In this document: one piece after another, positions 29,515 through 39,218 of the stretch
Layout: each line of letters begins with the position of its first letter
Numbering within the stretch: position 1 is the first letter of the stretch
NCBI RefSeq assembly: GCF_025564085.1
Contig: NZ_JAMGZJ010000064.1
Location: 1-64,000 of the forward strand
DNA: 64,000 nucleotides
DNA from: Silvania confinis
GTDB taxonomy: Bacteria; Pseudomonadota; Gammaproteobacteria; Enterobacterales; Enterobacteriaceae
Reading direction: 5' to 3'
The notes under the pieces: model-generated
What the model saw: the letters and a program-made list of their open reading frames with translations, nothing else
Told to the model about the DNA's origin: nothing
Databases searched by the model: none
Program-made: the position numbers and the translations under genes

Positions 29515-29835
29515 GTTTATACCCGCCAGACGTAACAGCGCCGTCACCACCGCCGCTGCGACGATCACAATAATCAACGGCACCTTGCGCCAGGCAAGGA
29601 ACACGGCAAAAGCCACCCCCAGCACGCGCGCCATCCCGGCAAAATGCTCCCCTTCATAAAAGGTCGTCGCCAGTGCAACCGAAAACAGCAGCACGGTTGC
29701 GGCATCCGACAGCAGCGCTTGCAAACGTTCGGACAGCGCTAACCGGCTGCCCAGTTTGGCGCCACCGAGGCGCATCAGATAGGTTCCGGTGGATAAAATA
29801 ACGATGCCGAGAATAAAGACGGTCATGTTTTCCAT
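29512..29835 (-). CDS. AzlD family branched-chain amino acid export subunit
   Basis: This 107-residue protein is the small subunit of an AzlCD/YgaZH-type amino acid exporter. Three or four hydrophobic segments are visible (MTVFILGIVILSTGTYLM, TVLLFSVALATTFYEG, VPLIIVIVAAAVVTALLRL). I start at the ATG that overlaps the azlC stop (TAATG), giving MENMTVF; the longer frame enters azlC. The substrate is inferred from the family and not specific. Confidence 0.87.
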   Translation of the reverse strand: MENMTVFILGIVILSTGTYLMRLGGAKLGSRLALSERLQALLSDAATVLLFSVALATTFYEGEHFAGMARVLGVAFAVFLAWRKVPLIIVIVAAAVVTALLRLAGIN

Positions 29836-30494
29836 TATTTTTTCCTCGCCGCCAGACCCAGTAACGAAAGCAGCACCGGCAGGCCCACCGGGGCAAAGGG
29901 CACGGCGGCCAGCGACAGCGCGGCACCGCTGCAAGCGCGGATAAGCGTGGTGCGGTTTTTAAAGGCGGGCACCACTAAGGCCAGTAAAATCGCCGGGAAT
30001 ACCGCATCCAGACCGATGGTTTCGGGCGCGGGCAGCAGCTTGCCGACTAACGCCCCCAGCATCGTGCCTAACGGCCAGATAATCGCTACACCCAGACCGC
30101 AGAGCCAGTACGCGGCTTTTCGCTGTTCCAGCGTTTTTTGCGACAGGCCAAACACCACGCTTTCGTCGTTCATAATGTGGCAACCCAGCAGGCTCAGACC
30201 GCGTTTACCCACCAGTTCACGCACCGTCACGCCAAAGGGCACATGGCGGGCATTGACCAGTAACCCGGCCGCCGCCGCGGCAAGCGGGTTCCCGCCGCTG
30301 GCGACAATGCCGATAAACATAAATTCGGATGCCCCCGCCAGCACGGAAACCGACAGCACAAACGGCACCCACAGCGGGAAGCCATACGCCATCGCCAGCG
30401 AGCCGTAGGACATGCCCACCACACCCACCGCCAGACACACCAGCACAATCGCCTTGATGGTGTCGCCTTTAAGACTTGAAAGAGAATGCTTCAT
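29835..30494 (-). CDS. AzlC family branched-chain amino acid exporter
   Basis: This 219-residue inner-membrane protein is the large subunit of an AzlC/YgaZ exporter. Hydrophobic segments include AIVLVCLAVGVVGMSYG, LWVPFVLSVSVLAGASEF (the ASEFMFIG signature) and AIILALVVPAF. It is cotranscribed with azlD through a one-base overlap, divergent from an XRE-cupin regulator that probably controls it. E. coli YgaZH exports L-valine and methionine; this pair may do the same. Confidence 0.9.
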   Translation of the reverse strand: MKHSLSSLKGDTIKAIVLVCLAVGVVGMSYGSLAMAYGFPLWVPFVLSVSVLAGASEFMFIGIVASGGNPLAAAAAGLLVNARHVPFGVTVRELVGKRGLSLLGCHIMNDESVVFGLSQKTLEQRKAAYWLCGLGVAIIWPLGTMLGALVGKLLPAPETIGLDAVFPAILLALVVPAFKNRTTLIRACSGAALSLAAVPFAPVGLPVLLSLLGLAARKK

Positions 30495-30508
30495 ACACTG
30501 TTAGCCAT

Positions 30509-30574
30509 ATCGAACGAATATCCATTATAATGAACGCATCAATATCGTTTTACAAGATGAACGATTCGTTCGAT
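30509..30574. promoter_or_regulatory. Inverted-repeat operator between azlC and the XRE regulator
   Basis: ATCGAACGAAT (30509-30519) and ATTCGTTCGAT (30564-30574) are exact reverse complements, 55 bases centre to centre. The right copy lies inside the 13-base palindrome GAACGATTCGTTC (30559-30571). A TATAAT that reads as a -10 on either strand lies between them (30524-30531). The layout suggests a regulator dimer binding two sites, possibly with looping. Confidence 0.65.
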
Positions 30575-30595
30575 TTATAGAACAGAGGCCGTTTT

Positions 30596-31144
30596 ATGAC
30601 GCAGCCAATTAGCGTGATCGCCAAAAGCCTGGTGCGGGAACGTCTGCGGACCGGACTTTCGCTGGCGGAAATCGCCCGCCGCGCCGGGATCGCCAAATCC
30701 ACGCTGTCGCAGCTTGAGTCCGGTAACGGCAACCCCAGCCTCGAAACGCTCTGGTCGCTGTGCGTGGCGTTAGGCATCCCCTTTGCCCGCTTGCTTGAGC
30801 CACAGCAGCCCACGACCCAGGTGATCCGCCGTGGCGAAGGGACAAAAGTGATTGCCGAGCAGGCAAACTTTGAAGCCATTTTGTTAGCGAGCTGCCCCCC
30901 GGGTGCGCGACGTGATATCTACATGCTGATGGCGCAGCCGGGTGCGGATCGTATTTCTCATCCGCATACGACGGGGGCGGTTGAGCACATTATTGTGACC
31001 CAGGGTCGGGCGCTGGTTGGCCTGACGGACGCGCCGGAAGAGCTGGGGGAAGGGGACTACATTTGCTATCCCGCCGATCAGCCGCATATTTTTAAAGCCC
31101 TTGAGCGCGATACCTGTGCGCTGATGGTTGCTGAACAAAACTAA
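30596..31144 (+). CDS. XRE family regulator with C-terminal cupin domain
   Basis: This 182-residue regulator has an N-terminal XRE helix-turn-helix (LSLAEIARRAGIAKSTLSQLE, about residues 22-42) and a C-terminal cupin sensor (HPHTTGAVEHIIVTQGRALV, residues 122-141, and CYPADQPHIFKA). Cupin-type XRE repressors often control adjacent transport genes in response to a small ligand. Divergence from azlCD and the palindromic operator between them make azlCD the likely target. The ligand is unknown. Confidence 0.88.
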   Translation: MTQPISVIAKSLVRERLRTGLSLAEIARRAGIAKSTLSQLESGNGNPSLETLWSLCVALGIPFARLLEPQQPTTQVIRRGEGTKVIAEQANFEAILLASCPPGARRDIYMLMAQPGADRISHPHTTGAVEHIIVTQGRALVGLTDAPEELGEGDYICYPADQPHIFKALERDTCALMVAEQN

Positions 31145-31164
31145 CGAGTCAGACACGGATAATC

Positions 31165-32160
31165 ATGTCGCTTAAAGCCATTGCCAAAGAACTGGGACTG
31201 TCGGTTACCACAGTCAGCCGCGCCCTGAACGGCTACGATGACGTCTCCCGCGAGACGCGCGCCCGCGTAGAAGCCGAAGCCCAGCGCCGTGGCTATCGTC
31301 CGAACACCTTCGCTCGCCGCCTGAAGATGGGCAAAATCGACGCCGTGGGGCTGGTGTTTCCGGTGCATCCTGTTCCGCTCAATAACAGCGTTTTTATGGA
31401 CATGGTCGGCGAAATTAGCCACGAACTGGCGCGACATGAGATCGATTTACTGCTAATTGCCGACGACGATCTGGCTAACAAACACAGCTATATGCGGATG
31501 GTGCAAAGCCGCCGCGTGGATGCGCTGATCGTGGCCCACACCCTGGACAACGATCCGCGTCTCGAACAGCTGCAGGCCGCCGGGTTCCCGTTCCTCGCGC
31601 TCGGGCGTAGCCATTTGCCGGAGCCGTATGCGTGGTTCGATTTTGATAACTATGCCGGAACCTACCAGGCGACGCGGCGTCTTATCGCGCGCGGGCATCA
31701 GCGCATCGCCCTGTTAGGGGAAAGCAACAACCAGGCGTTTATTACCCAGCGCCGCCAGGGCTACCTCGATGCCCTGCACGAGGCGGGGCTCTCCAGCGAA
31801 TGGCTGTGTATCATGCCGCCGTCGCGCCGCGCGGGGTACACCACCACTCAGGCACTGCTGGCAAGGGATGTAGCGCCAACGGCGATCGTCACCGACTGCA
31901 ACACCCACGGCGACGGTGCCGCGATGGCACTGGCGCAGATGGGGCGCTTAACGGGCGAAAACGCCGTTTCGCTGGTGGTTTACGACGGCCTGCCACAGGA
32001 CAGCATTGTCGACATCGATGTGGCAGCAGTGATCCAGTCCACCCGCGAAGGCGTCGGGAAACAGATCGCCGACATGGTGCGGCAGCTCATTAACGGCGAC
32101 GACATCAGTCAGCTTCAGGTGCTGTGGCAACCAGAATTCTCCCCAGGCCAGACGGCATAA
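31165..32160 (+). CDS. rafR: LacI family repressor of the raffinose cluster
   Basis: This 331-residue LacI/GalR-type repressor has an N-terminal helix-turn-helix (SLKAIAKELGLSVTTVSRAL) and hinge helix, then a periplasmic-binding-like sugar domain (residues 60-330). Twin palindromes with the AACGTT core lie between it and the downstream alpha-galactosidase gene. By analogy with the plasmid raf operon it is the RafR-type repressor, induced by an alpha-galactoside. The symbol is by analogy; the inducer was not determined. Confidence 0.85.
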   Translation: MSLKAIAKELGLSVTTVSRALNGYDDVSRETRARVEAEAQRRGYRPNTFARRLKMGKIDAVGLVFPVHPVPLNNSVFMDMVGEISHELARHEIDLLLIADDDLANKHSYMRMVQSRRVDALIVAHTLDNDPRLEQLQAAGFPFLALGRSHLPEPYAWFDFDNYAGTYQATRRLIARGHQRIALLGESNNQAFITQRRQGYLDALHEAGLSSEWLCIMPPSRRAGYTTTQALLARDVAPTAIVTDCNTHGDGAAMALAQMGRLTGENAVSLVVYDGLPQDSIVDIDVAAVIQSTREGVGKQIADMVRQLINGDDISQLQVLWQPEFSPGQTA

Positions 32161-32191
32161 ATTTCCCTATTTTCTAAACCCGATCACAAAT

Positions 32192-32226
32192 CCGAAACGT
32201 TTTGGTTTCTATCCGAAACGTTTCGG
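32192..32226 (+). promoter_or_regulatory. Twin operators of the alpha-galactosidase promoter
   Basis: CCGAAACGTTTTGG (32192-32205) and the perfect palindrome CCGAAACGTTTCGG (32213-32226) have centres 21 bases apart, two helical turns. They lie upstream of the alpha-galactosidase gene and resemble the paired operators described for the raf operon. Two LacI-family dimers could bind the same helix face. Confidence 0.85.
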
Positions 32227-32264
32227 ATCAACACTCAGGACATCCCGACGACAGGAGATGTCCG

Positions 32265-34388
32265 ATGCACGATTCAATTTTACGAATTACCAGCGAAACG
32301 GTAGATGTGGTTATTAAAACTCACCCGTTCGGCGAAATTCTTTACTGGGGGCCGCACCTTCGCTACTTTTCACCACAAGATGCCGCCACGTTGTCCCGTC
32401 CGGTCGCCAACGGCAGGCTGGATGTCGACTTGCCGGTGACGCTGATGGCGGAGCTTGCCCACGGCCTGTTTGGTGCGCCGGGTATTGAGGGCCACCGCCA
32501 GGGGCTCGACGGCTCGCCGCAGTTCCGCACCGTTGCGGTCTCGCAGGAGGGGCAAACCCTGACCCTGACGGCAGAAGATGACCACGCAGGCCTGCGCTTA
32601 GCCAGCGAAATTGCGCTGGACGACAGCGGTGTGCTGGTGGTTCGCCACGGCCTGACCAACCTTAAGAGCCAGCCGTGGCAGGTGGATCGCCTGGCCGTCA
32701 CCCTGCCGCTGGCGGAACGTTCGCGCGAAGTGATGGCGTTCCATGGCCGCTGGATCCGTGAATTCCAGCCGCATCGTCTGCTGCTGGAGCACGACAGTTT
32801 TGTTATCGAAAACCGTCGCGGCCGCTCCTCCCACGAGCACTTCCCGGCGTTGATCAGCGGCACGGCAGGCTTTAGCGAAATGGCGGGTGACGTCTGGGGC
32901 GTTCACCTCGGCTGGAGCGGCAACCACCGCCTGCGCGCGGAGGCCAAAACCGACGGCCGCCGCTACCTGCAGGCCGAAGCGCTGTATCTGCCGGGCGAAA
33001 TGAACCTGCAGGAGGGCGAAACCCTGTGGACGCCGCGCCTGTACGCCAGCTATTCGGCACAGGGGCTGAACGGCATGAGCCAGCAGTTCCACCGCTATCT
33101 GCGCGATAACCTCATTCGCTTCCCGGAGAACAAACCGCGCCCGGTGCATCTCAACACCTGGGAGGGGATCTACTTTAATCACGACCCGGAATACATCATG
33201 CGGATGGCCGAAGAAGCGGCCACGCTGGGGGTGGAGCGCTTTATCATCGACGACGGCTGGTTCAAAGGACGTAATGACGACCACCGCGCGCTGGGCGACT
33301 GGACTCTCGACGAGAAAAAATACCCTAACGGCCTGATGCCGGTGATCAATCACGTCAAAAACCTCGGCATGGAGTTTGGCATCTGGGTTGAACCGGAAAT
33401 GATTAGCCCGGATTCGGATCTGTATCGCGCTCATCCTGACTGGGTGCTGGGGCTGCCGGGATACGCCCAGGCGACCGGTCGTCATCAGCTGGTGATGAAC
33501 CTGAATATTCCACAAGCCTTTGATTATATTCTGGAACGCATGAGCTGGCTGCTGGGTGAACACCCGGTGGACTATGTGAAGTGGGATATGAACCGCGAGC
33601 TGGTGCAGCCTGGTCATCACGGTAAAGCCGCCGCCGACGCCCAGACCCGCCAGTACTACCGCCTGCTGGATATCCTCGGCGAGCGCTTCCCGCAGGTGGA
33701 GTTTGAATCCTGCTCCTCCGGCGGTGGGCGCATTGATTATGAAGTGCTGACCCGCTGCCACCGCTTCTGGGCTTCCGACAACAACGACGCGCTGGAGCGC
33801 AACACCATTCAGCGCGGGATGAGCTATTTCTTCCCGCCGGAGGTGATGGGCGCGCATATCGGTCATCATAAATGCCACGCGACTTTCCGCCAGCACAGCA
33901 TTGCATTCCGCGGCCTGACGGCGCTGTTTGGCCATATGGGGCTGGAGCTGGATCCGCTGAGCGTGGATCAGCATGAGCGCGACGGCTACCGCCACTATGC
34001 GGCGCTGCACAAGCAGTGGCGCGAAGTGATTCACCACGGCACCCAGTGGCGCGTGGATATGCCCGATGCCACTACTCTGGCGCAAGGTATAGTGAGTGAC
34101 GATAAGAAGCAGGGGCTGTTTATTGTCAGCCAGCTGGCGATGCCGGATTACACCCTGATGATGCCGCTGCGCATGCCGGGGCTGGAGGCCAACGCCCAGT
34201 ACCGCATCACGCTGCTCGATCACCCGAATATCCGTCTGACCGGTGAAGGCGGCCACACCATGCGCAAGCTGCCGGCGTGGATGGAGGCTCCGCAAACGGT
34301 GAGCGGCGAATGGCTGATGCAGGCGGGACTTGCGCTGCCGATTCTGGATCCGGAAACCGCCATTCTGATTGGCGTTGAACGCGTATAA
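32265..34388 (+). CDS. rafA: Alpha-galactosidase, GH36 (RafA-like)
   Basis: This cytoplasmic enzyme hydrolyses terminal alpha-galactosyl residues of raffinose and melibiose. The 707-residue length fits RafA (about 708). The GH36 catalytic region contains KWDMNR with nucleophile Asp441 and WASDNNDALER with acid/base Asp505. I start at the ATG preceded by CAGGAG, giving MHDSILRI; the upstream extension would run through the operators. It is cotranscribed with the MFS permease, 44 bases downstream. No sucrose hydrolase gene accompanies it in this window. Confidence 0.93.
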   Translation: MHDSILRITSETVDVVIKTHPFGEILYWGPHLRYFSPQDAATLSRPVANGRLDVDLPVTLMAELAHGLFGAPGIEGHRQGLDGSPQFRTVAVSQEGQTLTLTAEDDHAGLRLASEIALDDSGVLVVRHGLTNLKSQPWQVDRLAVTLPLAERSREVMAFHGRWIREFQPHRLLLEHDSFVIENRRGRSSHEHFPALISGTAGFSEMAGDVWGVHLGWSGNHRLRAEAKTDGRRYLQAEALYLPGEMNLQEGETLWTPRLYASYSAQGLNGMSQQFHRYLRDNLIRFPENKPRPVHLNTWEGIYFNHDPEYIMRMAEEAATLGVERFIIDDGWFKGRNDDHRALGDWTLDEKKYPNGLMPVINHVKNLGMEFGIWVEPEMISPDSDLYRAHPDWVLGLPGYAQATGRHQLVMNLNIPQAFDYILERMSWLLGEHPVDYVKWDMNRELVQPGHHGKAAADAQTRQYYRLLDILGERFPQVEFESCSSGGGRIDYEVLTRCHRFWASDNNDALERNTIQRGMSYFFPPEVMGAHIGHHKCHATFRQHSIAFRGLTALFGHMGLELDPLSVDQHERDGYRHYAALHKQWREVIHHGTQWRVDMPDATTLAQGIVSDDKKQGLFIVSQLAMPDYTLMMPLRMPGLEANAQYRITLLDHPNIRLTGEGGHTMRKLPAWMEAPQTVSGEWLMQAGLALPILDPETAILIGVERV

Positions 34389-34432
34389 GGCCAATGGGCC
34401 GGGCAACCGGCCCTCAGTTGAGGATAAAAATA

Positions 34433-35707
34433 ATGAACACGACTGCCTGTACCCACAAAGACAACCCTAACTTCTGGATCTTCGGGACATTCTTCTTTCT
34501 CTACTTCTTCATTATGGCGACCTGCTTTCCGTTCCTGCCGATCTGGCTGTCGGATATCATCGGCCTGAATAAAACCCATACCGGGATCGTCTTCTCCTGC
34601 ATTTCGCTGTCTGCCATTGCGTTCCAGCCGGTGCTGGGAGTGGTATCTGACAAGCTGGGGCTGAAGAAACACCTGCTGTGGATTATCGCCGTTCTGCTGT
34701 TCTTTTTTGCCCCCTTTTTCCTCTACGTCTTCGCCCCGCTGCTGAAAGTCAGCATCTGGCTCGGGGCGCTGAGCGGTGGGTTGTATATCGGTTTTGTCTT
34801 CTCGGCGGGCGCCGGGGCGATCGAGGCCTACATCGAACGCGTAAGCCGTAACAGCTTCTTTGAATACGGTAAGGCGCGGATGTTCGGCTGCCTGGGCTGG
34901 GGGCTGTGTGCCTCCACCGGCGGGGTGCTGTTCAGTATCGATCCGTCGTATGTTTTCTGGATGGGATCGGCGGCGGCGTTGCTGCTGATGTTGCTGCTGG
35001 TGGTGGCCAAACCGAAGCCTAACCAGACCGCACAGGTGATGGGGGCGTTAGGCGCTAACCAGTCGCAGATCACCGTCAAAACCGTGATTAACCTGTTCCG
35101 CCAGCGCAAAATGTGGATGTTCGTTTTGTATGTGATTGGCGTGGCCTGCGTCTACGACGTGTTCGATCAGCAGTTTGCCACCTTCTTTAAAACCTTCTTC
35201 GCCACGCCGGAGGAAGGCACCCGGGCATTTGGTTTTGCGACCACCGCCGGGGAGATTTGCAATGCCATTATCATGTTCTGCTCACCGTGGATCATTAACC
35301 GTATCGGTGCCAAAAATACGCTGCTGATTGCCGGGTTGATTATGGCGACGCGCATTATCGGCTCGTCGTTTGCCACTACGGTTGCGGAAGTGATTGCCCT
35401 GAAAATGCTGCATGCGCTGGAAGTACCGTTCCTGCTGGTGGGCGCGTTCAAATACATTACCGGCGTCTTTGATACCCGCCTGTCGGCCACCATCTACCTG
35501 ATTGGCTTTAACTTTGCCAAACAGCTGGCGGCGATCTTCCTTTCGGCCTTTGCCGGGAATATGTATGACCGGATCGGCTTCCAGGATACGTATCTGATGC
35601 TGGGCTGTTTTGTACTGGCAGTGACGGCGGTGTCGGCCTTTACGTTGAGCAGCAAGCGGGATATCGCTGCCGCGAGCGCGGCAGCGTTAACACATCAGGC
35701 CAGGTAA
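34433..35707 (+). CDS. rafB: Oligosaccharide:H+ symporter, LacY/RafB family
   Basis: This 424-residue inner-membrane permease belongs to the LacY/RafB/CscB group of the major facilitator superfamily, with 12 predicted hydrophobic segments. The N-terminus [22 protein letters not shown] is typical. It would import raffinose or related alpha-galactosides with a proton. I start at the ATG preceded by TTGAGGA. Its stop overlaps the stop of convergent rhaM by 13 bases. Confidence 0.9.
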   Translation: MNTTACTHKDNPNFWIFGTFFFLYFFIMATCFPFLPIWLSDIIGLNKTHTGIVFSCISLSAIAFQPVLGVVSDKLGLKKHLLWIIAVLLFFFAPFFLYVFAPLLKVSIWLGALSGGLYIGFVFSAGAGAIEAYIERVSRNSFFEYGKARMFGCLGWGLCASTGGVLFSIDPSYVFWMGSAAALLLMLLLVVAKPKPNQTAQVMGALGANQSQITVKTVINLFRQRKMWMFVLYVIGVACVYDVFDQQFATFFKTFFATPEEGTRAFGFATTAGEICNAIIMFCSPWIINRIGAKNTLLIAGLIMATRIIGSSFATTVAEVIALKMLHALEVPFLLVGAFKYITGVFDTRLSATIYLIGFNFAKQLAAIFLSAFAGNMYDRIGFQDTYLMLGCFVLAVTAVSAFTLSSKRDIAAASAAALTHQAR

Positions 35708-36009
35708 AACACCTCTTGCAGCCCGGTGCTCACCGGGCTGTTGTCCGGGTTCGACGGCATCACGTCACCCATGTGCTTCCACCAGCGCTGGCAGACGTCG
35801 GTATTCGCTACCGCGTTCCAGCGCTCCTCCGATTCAATCTCCACCGTGGCGAACAGCAGGTTGCGTTCTTTATCCAGCCAGATGGCGTAGTGGTGCGCGC
35901 CGTGGTCTTTCAGCACCGCTTCCAGTTCCGGCCAGATGGGGGTGTGACGCCGCTGGTACTCCTCGTGGGCATCGGGGTTTACCTGCATCACAAAGGCTTT
36001 GCGGATCAT
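35695..36009 (-). CDS. rhaM: L-rhamnose mutarotase
   Basis: RhaM interconverts the alpha and beta anomers of L-rhamnose so the isomerase receives its preferred form. The 104-residue dimeric alpha/beta-barrel protein matches E. coli RhaM in length and start ([22 protein letters not shown]), with the catalytic His in RRH near residue 22. Its start overlaps the stop of the upstream dehydrogenase gene (ATGA). It is the last gene of the rha operon. Confidence 0.96.
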   Translation of the reverse strand: MIRKAFVMQVNPDAHEEYQRRHTPIWPELEAVLKDHGAHHYAIWLDKERNLLFATVEIESEERWNAVANTDVCQRWWKHMGDVMPSNPDNSPVSTGLQEVFYLA

Positions 36010-37154
36010 AAGGCCTCCAGATACAGCTCGCGCACCTCGTCGCGGCTGGCGGTGCGCGGGTTGCATGGCGCACATGGGTCGGCGAGGGCTTTATCCAGCC
36101 AGCCTTCGATATCGGCCTGGGTGACGCCCAGTTTGCTGAAGCCAGATGGAATGCCGACGCGGGTGCTCAGGGCGCGGATGGCATTGATCGCCTCCATGCT
36201 TGCCACTTCATCGCTCATCTCACGGGTATCAACGCCCATCGCCTGCGCCACGCGGGCAAACCGTGCGACGGCGTTCGGGCGATTAAAGTTTTCGATGATC
36301 GGCAGCAGGATGGCATTGCAGACGCCGTGCGGCAGGTTGTGCGTGGCACCCGGTTGGTGGGCCAGGGCGTGCACCAGGCCCAGTCCGGCGCTGTTAAATG
36401 CCATCCCCGCCAGGTACTGTCCAAAGGCCATTTGCTCGCGGGCCTCGAGGTTGTGCCCGTTGTCGACGGCGTGGGGCAGCCACTGGGTAATTAAGCGAAT
36501 CGCCTCCAGCGCGTTGGCATCGGTCAGCGGGTGCGCGCCGACGGACACATAGGCTTCGATGGCGTGGGTCAGGGCATCCATCCCGGTGGCGGCGGTGACG
36601 GAGGCCGGAATATCCAGCATCACGCTGGCATCGTCCACGGCGATATCCGGGATGATGTTCGGGTCGATAATCACCTCTTTCACCTGACGGTCAGTGTCGA
36701 TGATCACGGCGTTGCTGGTCATCTCCGCCGCCGTTCCGGCGGTGGTGTTAATGGCCACCAGCGGCACGCCGGCGTTTTTCACTTTGCCGACCCCGGAGTA
36801 GGCGGTGGAAGGACCCGGATTGGCGGTCAGGATTTTAATCGCTTTGGCGGTATCAATCGGGCTGCCGCCGCCGAAGGCAATGAGGTAATCGCACTGCGCG
36901 GCCTGGTAAGCGGCATAGCCTTTTTGCACCAGCGCTTCCGTTGGGTTCGGGAACACCTCGTCGAACAGGTGATACGACATCTGCTTCTCATCCAGCGCGG
37001 CAAACAGGCTGTCGAGCAGGCCCATTTTTACCAGCTGGCCGTCGGTGACGATCAGCGCGGTGCCCCACTGTTTGCTTGCGACCAGATTCACCATATCGCC
37101 GATTGCGCCCGCGCCGTGCAGGCTGATTTTAGGAAGCGCCAACATAAAGCTCAT
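36006..37154 (-). CDS. fucO: Lactaldehyde reductase, iron-containing alcohol dehydrogenase (FucO-like)
   Basis: FucO-type enzymes reduce L-lactaldehyde, the product of RhaD, to 1,2-propanediol with NADH under anaerobic conditions. The 382-residue protein has the NAD-binding [12 protein letters not shown] motif and the iron-ligating segment around [12 protein letters not shown], with further His residues at [16 protein letters not shown]. In E. coli fucO lies in the fucose cluster; here it is inside the rhamnose operon, which joins the last step to the pathway. Confidence 0.92.
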   Translation of the reverse strand: MSFMLALPKISLHGAGAIGDMVNLVASKQWGTALIVTDGQLVKMGLLDSLFAALDEKQMSYHLFDEVFPNPTEALVQKGYAAYQAAQCDYLIAFGGGSPIDTAKAIKILTANPGPSTAYSGVGKVKNAGVPLVAINTTAGTAAEMTSNAVIIDTDRQVKEVIIDPNIIPDIAVDDASVMLDIPASVTAATGMDALTHAIEAYVSVGAHPLTDANALEAIRLITQWLPHAVDNGHNLEAREQMAFGQYLAGMAFNSAGLGLVHALAHQPGATHNLPHGVCNAILLPIIENFNRPNAVARFARVAQAMGVDTREMSDEVASMEAINAIRALSTRVGIPSGFSKLGVTQADIEGWLDKALADPCAPCNPRTASRDEVRELYLEAL

Positions 37155-37212
37155 GATAATTCTCCTTAATTACGTTGATTTTTATGCCCGGCGGCGCTGC
37201 GCCGCCCGACAT

Positions 37213-38217
37213 TTAGATCCGTCTTCGCTGCATAATCCGGCGGGTGATAATCGGCAGGGAGATCACCACAATCAGCATCGCGCCGATAATCACCGACATC
37301 ACAATGCCCGGCACGTTGAGCAGGCTCAGGCCGAAGGTCACCAGCCCCATCAGGAAGGCGGCGATAATCACGCCGACCATGCTGCCGGAACCGCCGAGGA
37401 TATTCACACCACCCAGGACCGCCATGGTCACCACCGCCAGCTCCCAGCCCATCGCGATGGTCGGGCGGGTACTGCCCAGACGCGAGGTGAGCAGCACCGA
37501 CGCCAGTCCCGCCATCAGCCCCACCAGCGCAAACAGGATCAGGTTGTGGCGTTTGACGTTAATACCGGAATACCACGCGCCGGTCGGGTTATTGCCGATG
37601 GCGTAGGTGCGGCGGCCGAAGTTGGTGCGATGCAGCACGAAGGCAAACAGCAATGCCAGCACGATAAACAGCGCGAACTCAAACGACAGCGCCCCCCAGA
37701 CGTAGCCTTGTCCAAGCCAGGCAAAGCTTTCCGGGTAGGCGTTCAGCGCCTGGTCGCCGAGCAGAATGTAGGTAATGCCGCGATACAGGCTCATGGTGCC
37801 GATGGTGATCACAATCGACGACAGGTTAAAGCGTGTCACCAGCAGGCCGTTGAACAGCCCGCACAGCAATCCGACCCCTAACCCCACGCACACCAGCAGC
37901 GGTGTATCCAGCCCGGCCGCCGCGCAAAAGCCCATCACCGTGGAGCTGAGCGCGATGGTGGAGGCCACCGACAGGTCAATTTCACGGGCGATAATCAGCA
38001 TCGCCATTGGCAGCACGATGATCGCTTTTTCGGTGAAGTTGAACGTGGCATCCGACAGGTTCCAGATATCGAGGAAGTACGGGGAGGCCAGGGCGTTAAC
38101 CACAAACACCGCCAGCGTTACCGCCAGCAGAAAACCTTCCCAGCACAGCAGGCGCTGGAAAATCCCCGCCGCAGCGGGCCTGCTTTTGATCTCTTCAGAC
38201 GTCATAATTTTGCTCAT
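37213..38217 (-). CDS. rhaP: Rhamnose ABC transporter permease (second)
   Basis: This 334-residue inner-membrane permease belongs to the ribose-type (BPD_transp_2/RbsC) family and has about ten hydrophobic segments. Its position next to a second permease, an ATPase and a binding protein inside the rhamnose operon supports a rhamnose importer of the Rhizobium RhaSTPQ type. The rhaP/rhaQ label follows that system and could be swapped. Its start overlaps the other permease by four bases. Confidence 0.85.
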   Translation of the reverse strand: MSKIMTSEEIKSRPAAAGIFQRLLCWEGFLLAVTLAVFVVNALASPYFLDIWNLSDATFNFTEKAIIVLPMAMLIIAREIDLSVASTIALSSTVMGFCAAAGLDTPLLVCVGLGVGLLCGLFNGLLVTRFNLSSIVITIGTMSLYRGITYILLGDQALNAYPESFAWLGQGYVWGALSFEFALFIVLALLFAFVLHRTNFGRRTYAIGNNPTGAWYSGINVKRHNLILFALVGLMAGLASVLLTSRLGSTRPTIAMGWELAVVTMAVLGGVNILGGSGSMVGVIIAAFLMGLVTFGLSLLNVPGIVMSVIIGAMLIVVISLPIITRRIMQRRRI

Positions 38218-39218
38218 GATCTTACCGCCTGTTTCTGGCGTGCCAGCGCCGCGTCGCGCAGGATTAACCGACCTTTACGTTTATTGCCGCGCTCATTGAG
38301 CAGCACCGCAATCACGATCACCGTCCCGGAGATGGCCATCTGCCAGAACGGCGACACGCCGATCACCGGCAGGGCATTGTTGATGACCCCAAGGAACAGC
38401 GCCCCGCACAGGCAGCCCAGTACCCGACCGGTGCCGCCCATGGTGCTGATGCCGCCGATCACGCAGGCCGCCACCACCTGTAGCTCAAAGCCGTTGGCGA
38501 CGTCGACATAGGCCACCGCAAAGCGCGAGATCCACAGATAGCCGCAGAATCCAGCCAGCGCCCCGGAGAGGCAGAAGCTGACGAACTGCATTTTGCCGGC
38601 GTTGATCCCGGTGTAGTACGCCGCCGTGGCGTTGCCGCCTGCGGTGTAAAGTGCGCGGCCGGTGCGGCTGTAGCGCAGGAAATACCCCACCAGCAGCAGC
38701 GCGGCAACGGCGCACCAGCTCAGTACCGGCATCCCCAGCAGTGAGGTACGTGGCAGACCGAGGAAGTCCGCGCCCATCTGGTTGGAGTTGACCCAGCCGC
38801 CGCCGGAGAGCAAAAAGATAATCCCGCGGTAGATGCTCATGGTGCCGAGCGTCACCACAATCGCCGGAATACCCATCTTCCACACCAGTAAACCGTTGAT
38901 CATCCCCATCAGCAGGCCAAGCGCGGTGGCCAGAATCAGCAGCGCCCACACCGGCACGTCGGGGTAGTGGAAGTTAATCAGCGCGACAATCATGCCGGTC
39001 AGCGCCAGATTGGCCGCCATCGACAGGTCAATGCCTTTGGTGAGCAGCACCATCATCTGGCCGAGGGCGAGAATAATCAGAATCGAGGTGTCGTTGAACA
39101 TCTCCACCAGGTTGCCCGGGGCGATAAACGACGGGACGCGCGTGCCGATGGCGATAATCATCAGCACGATCACCGCGGCCAGTAGCGCCTCGCGGTGTTT
39201 AAGCAGTTGCTGCACCAT
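38214..39218 (-). CDS. rhaQ: Rhamnose ABC transporter permease (first)
   Basis: This is a 334-residue RbsC-type permease, paralogous to the next gene, with which it should form the heterodimeric membrane channel. Hydrophobic segments begin at AALLAAVIVLMIIAIGT-like sequence near residue 12, and MGIPAIVVTLGTMSIYRG carries the family's conserved cytoplasmic loop. The start overlaps the ATPase stop by one base (TAATG). The rhaQ/rhaP assignment is by analogy. Confidence 0.85.
   Translation of the reverse strand: MVQQLLKHREALLAAVIVLMIIAIGTRVPSFIAPGNLVEMFNDTSILIILALGQMMVLLTKGIDLSMAANLALTGMIVALINFHYPDVPVWALLILATALGLLMGMINGLLVWKMGIPAIVVTLGTMSIYRGIIFLLSGGGWVNSNQMGADFLGLPRTSLLGMPVLSWCAVAALLLVGYFLRYSRTGRALYTAGGNATAAYYTGINAGKMQFVSFCLSGALAGFCGYLWISRFAVAYVDVANGFELQVVAACVIGGISTMGGTGRVLGCLCGALFLGVINNALPVIGVSPFWQMAISGTVIVIAVLLNERGNKRKGRLILRDAALARQKQAVRS

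Noticed and set aside
32598..34406. 602-codon open frame opposite the alpha-galactosidase gene
   Set aside because: It is an antisense shadow of a conserved GH36 enzyme. The product is rich in His, Gln and Arg, as usual for such shadows.
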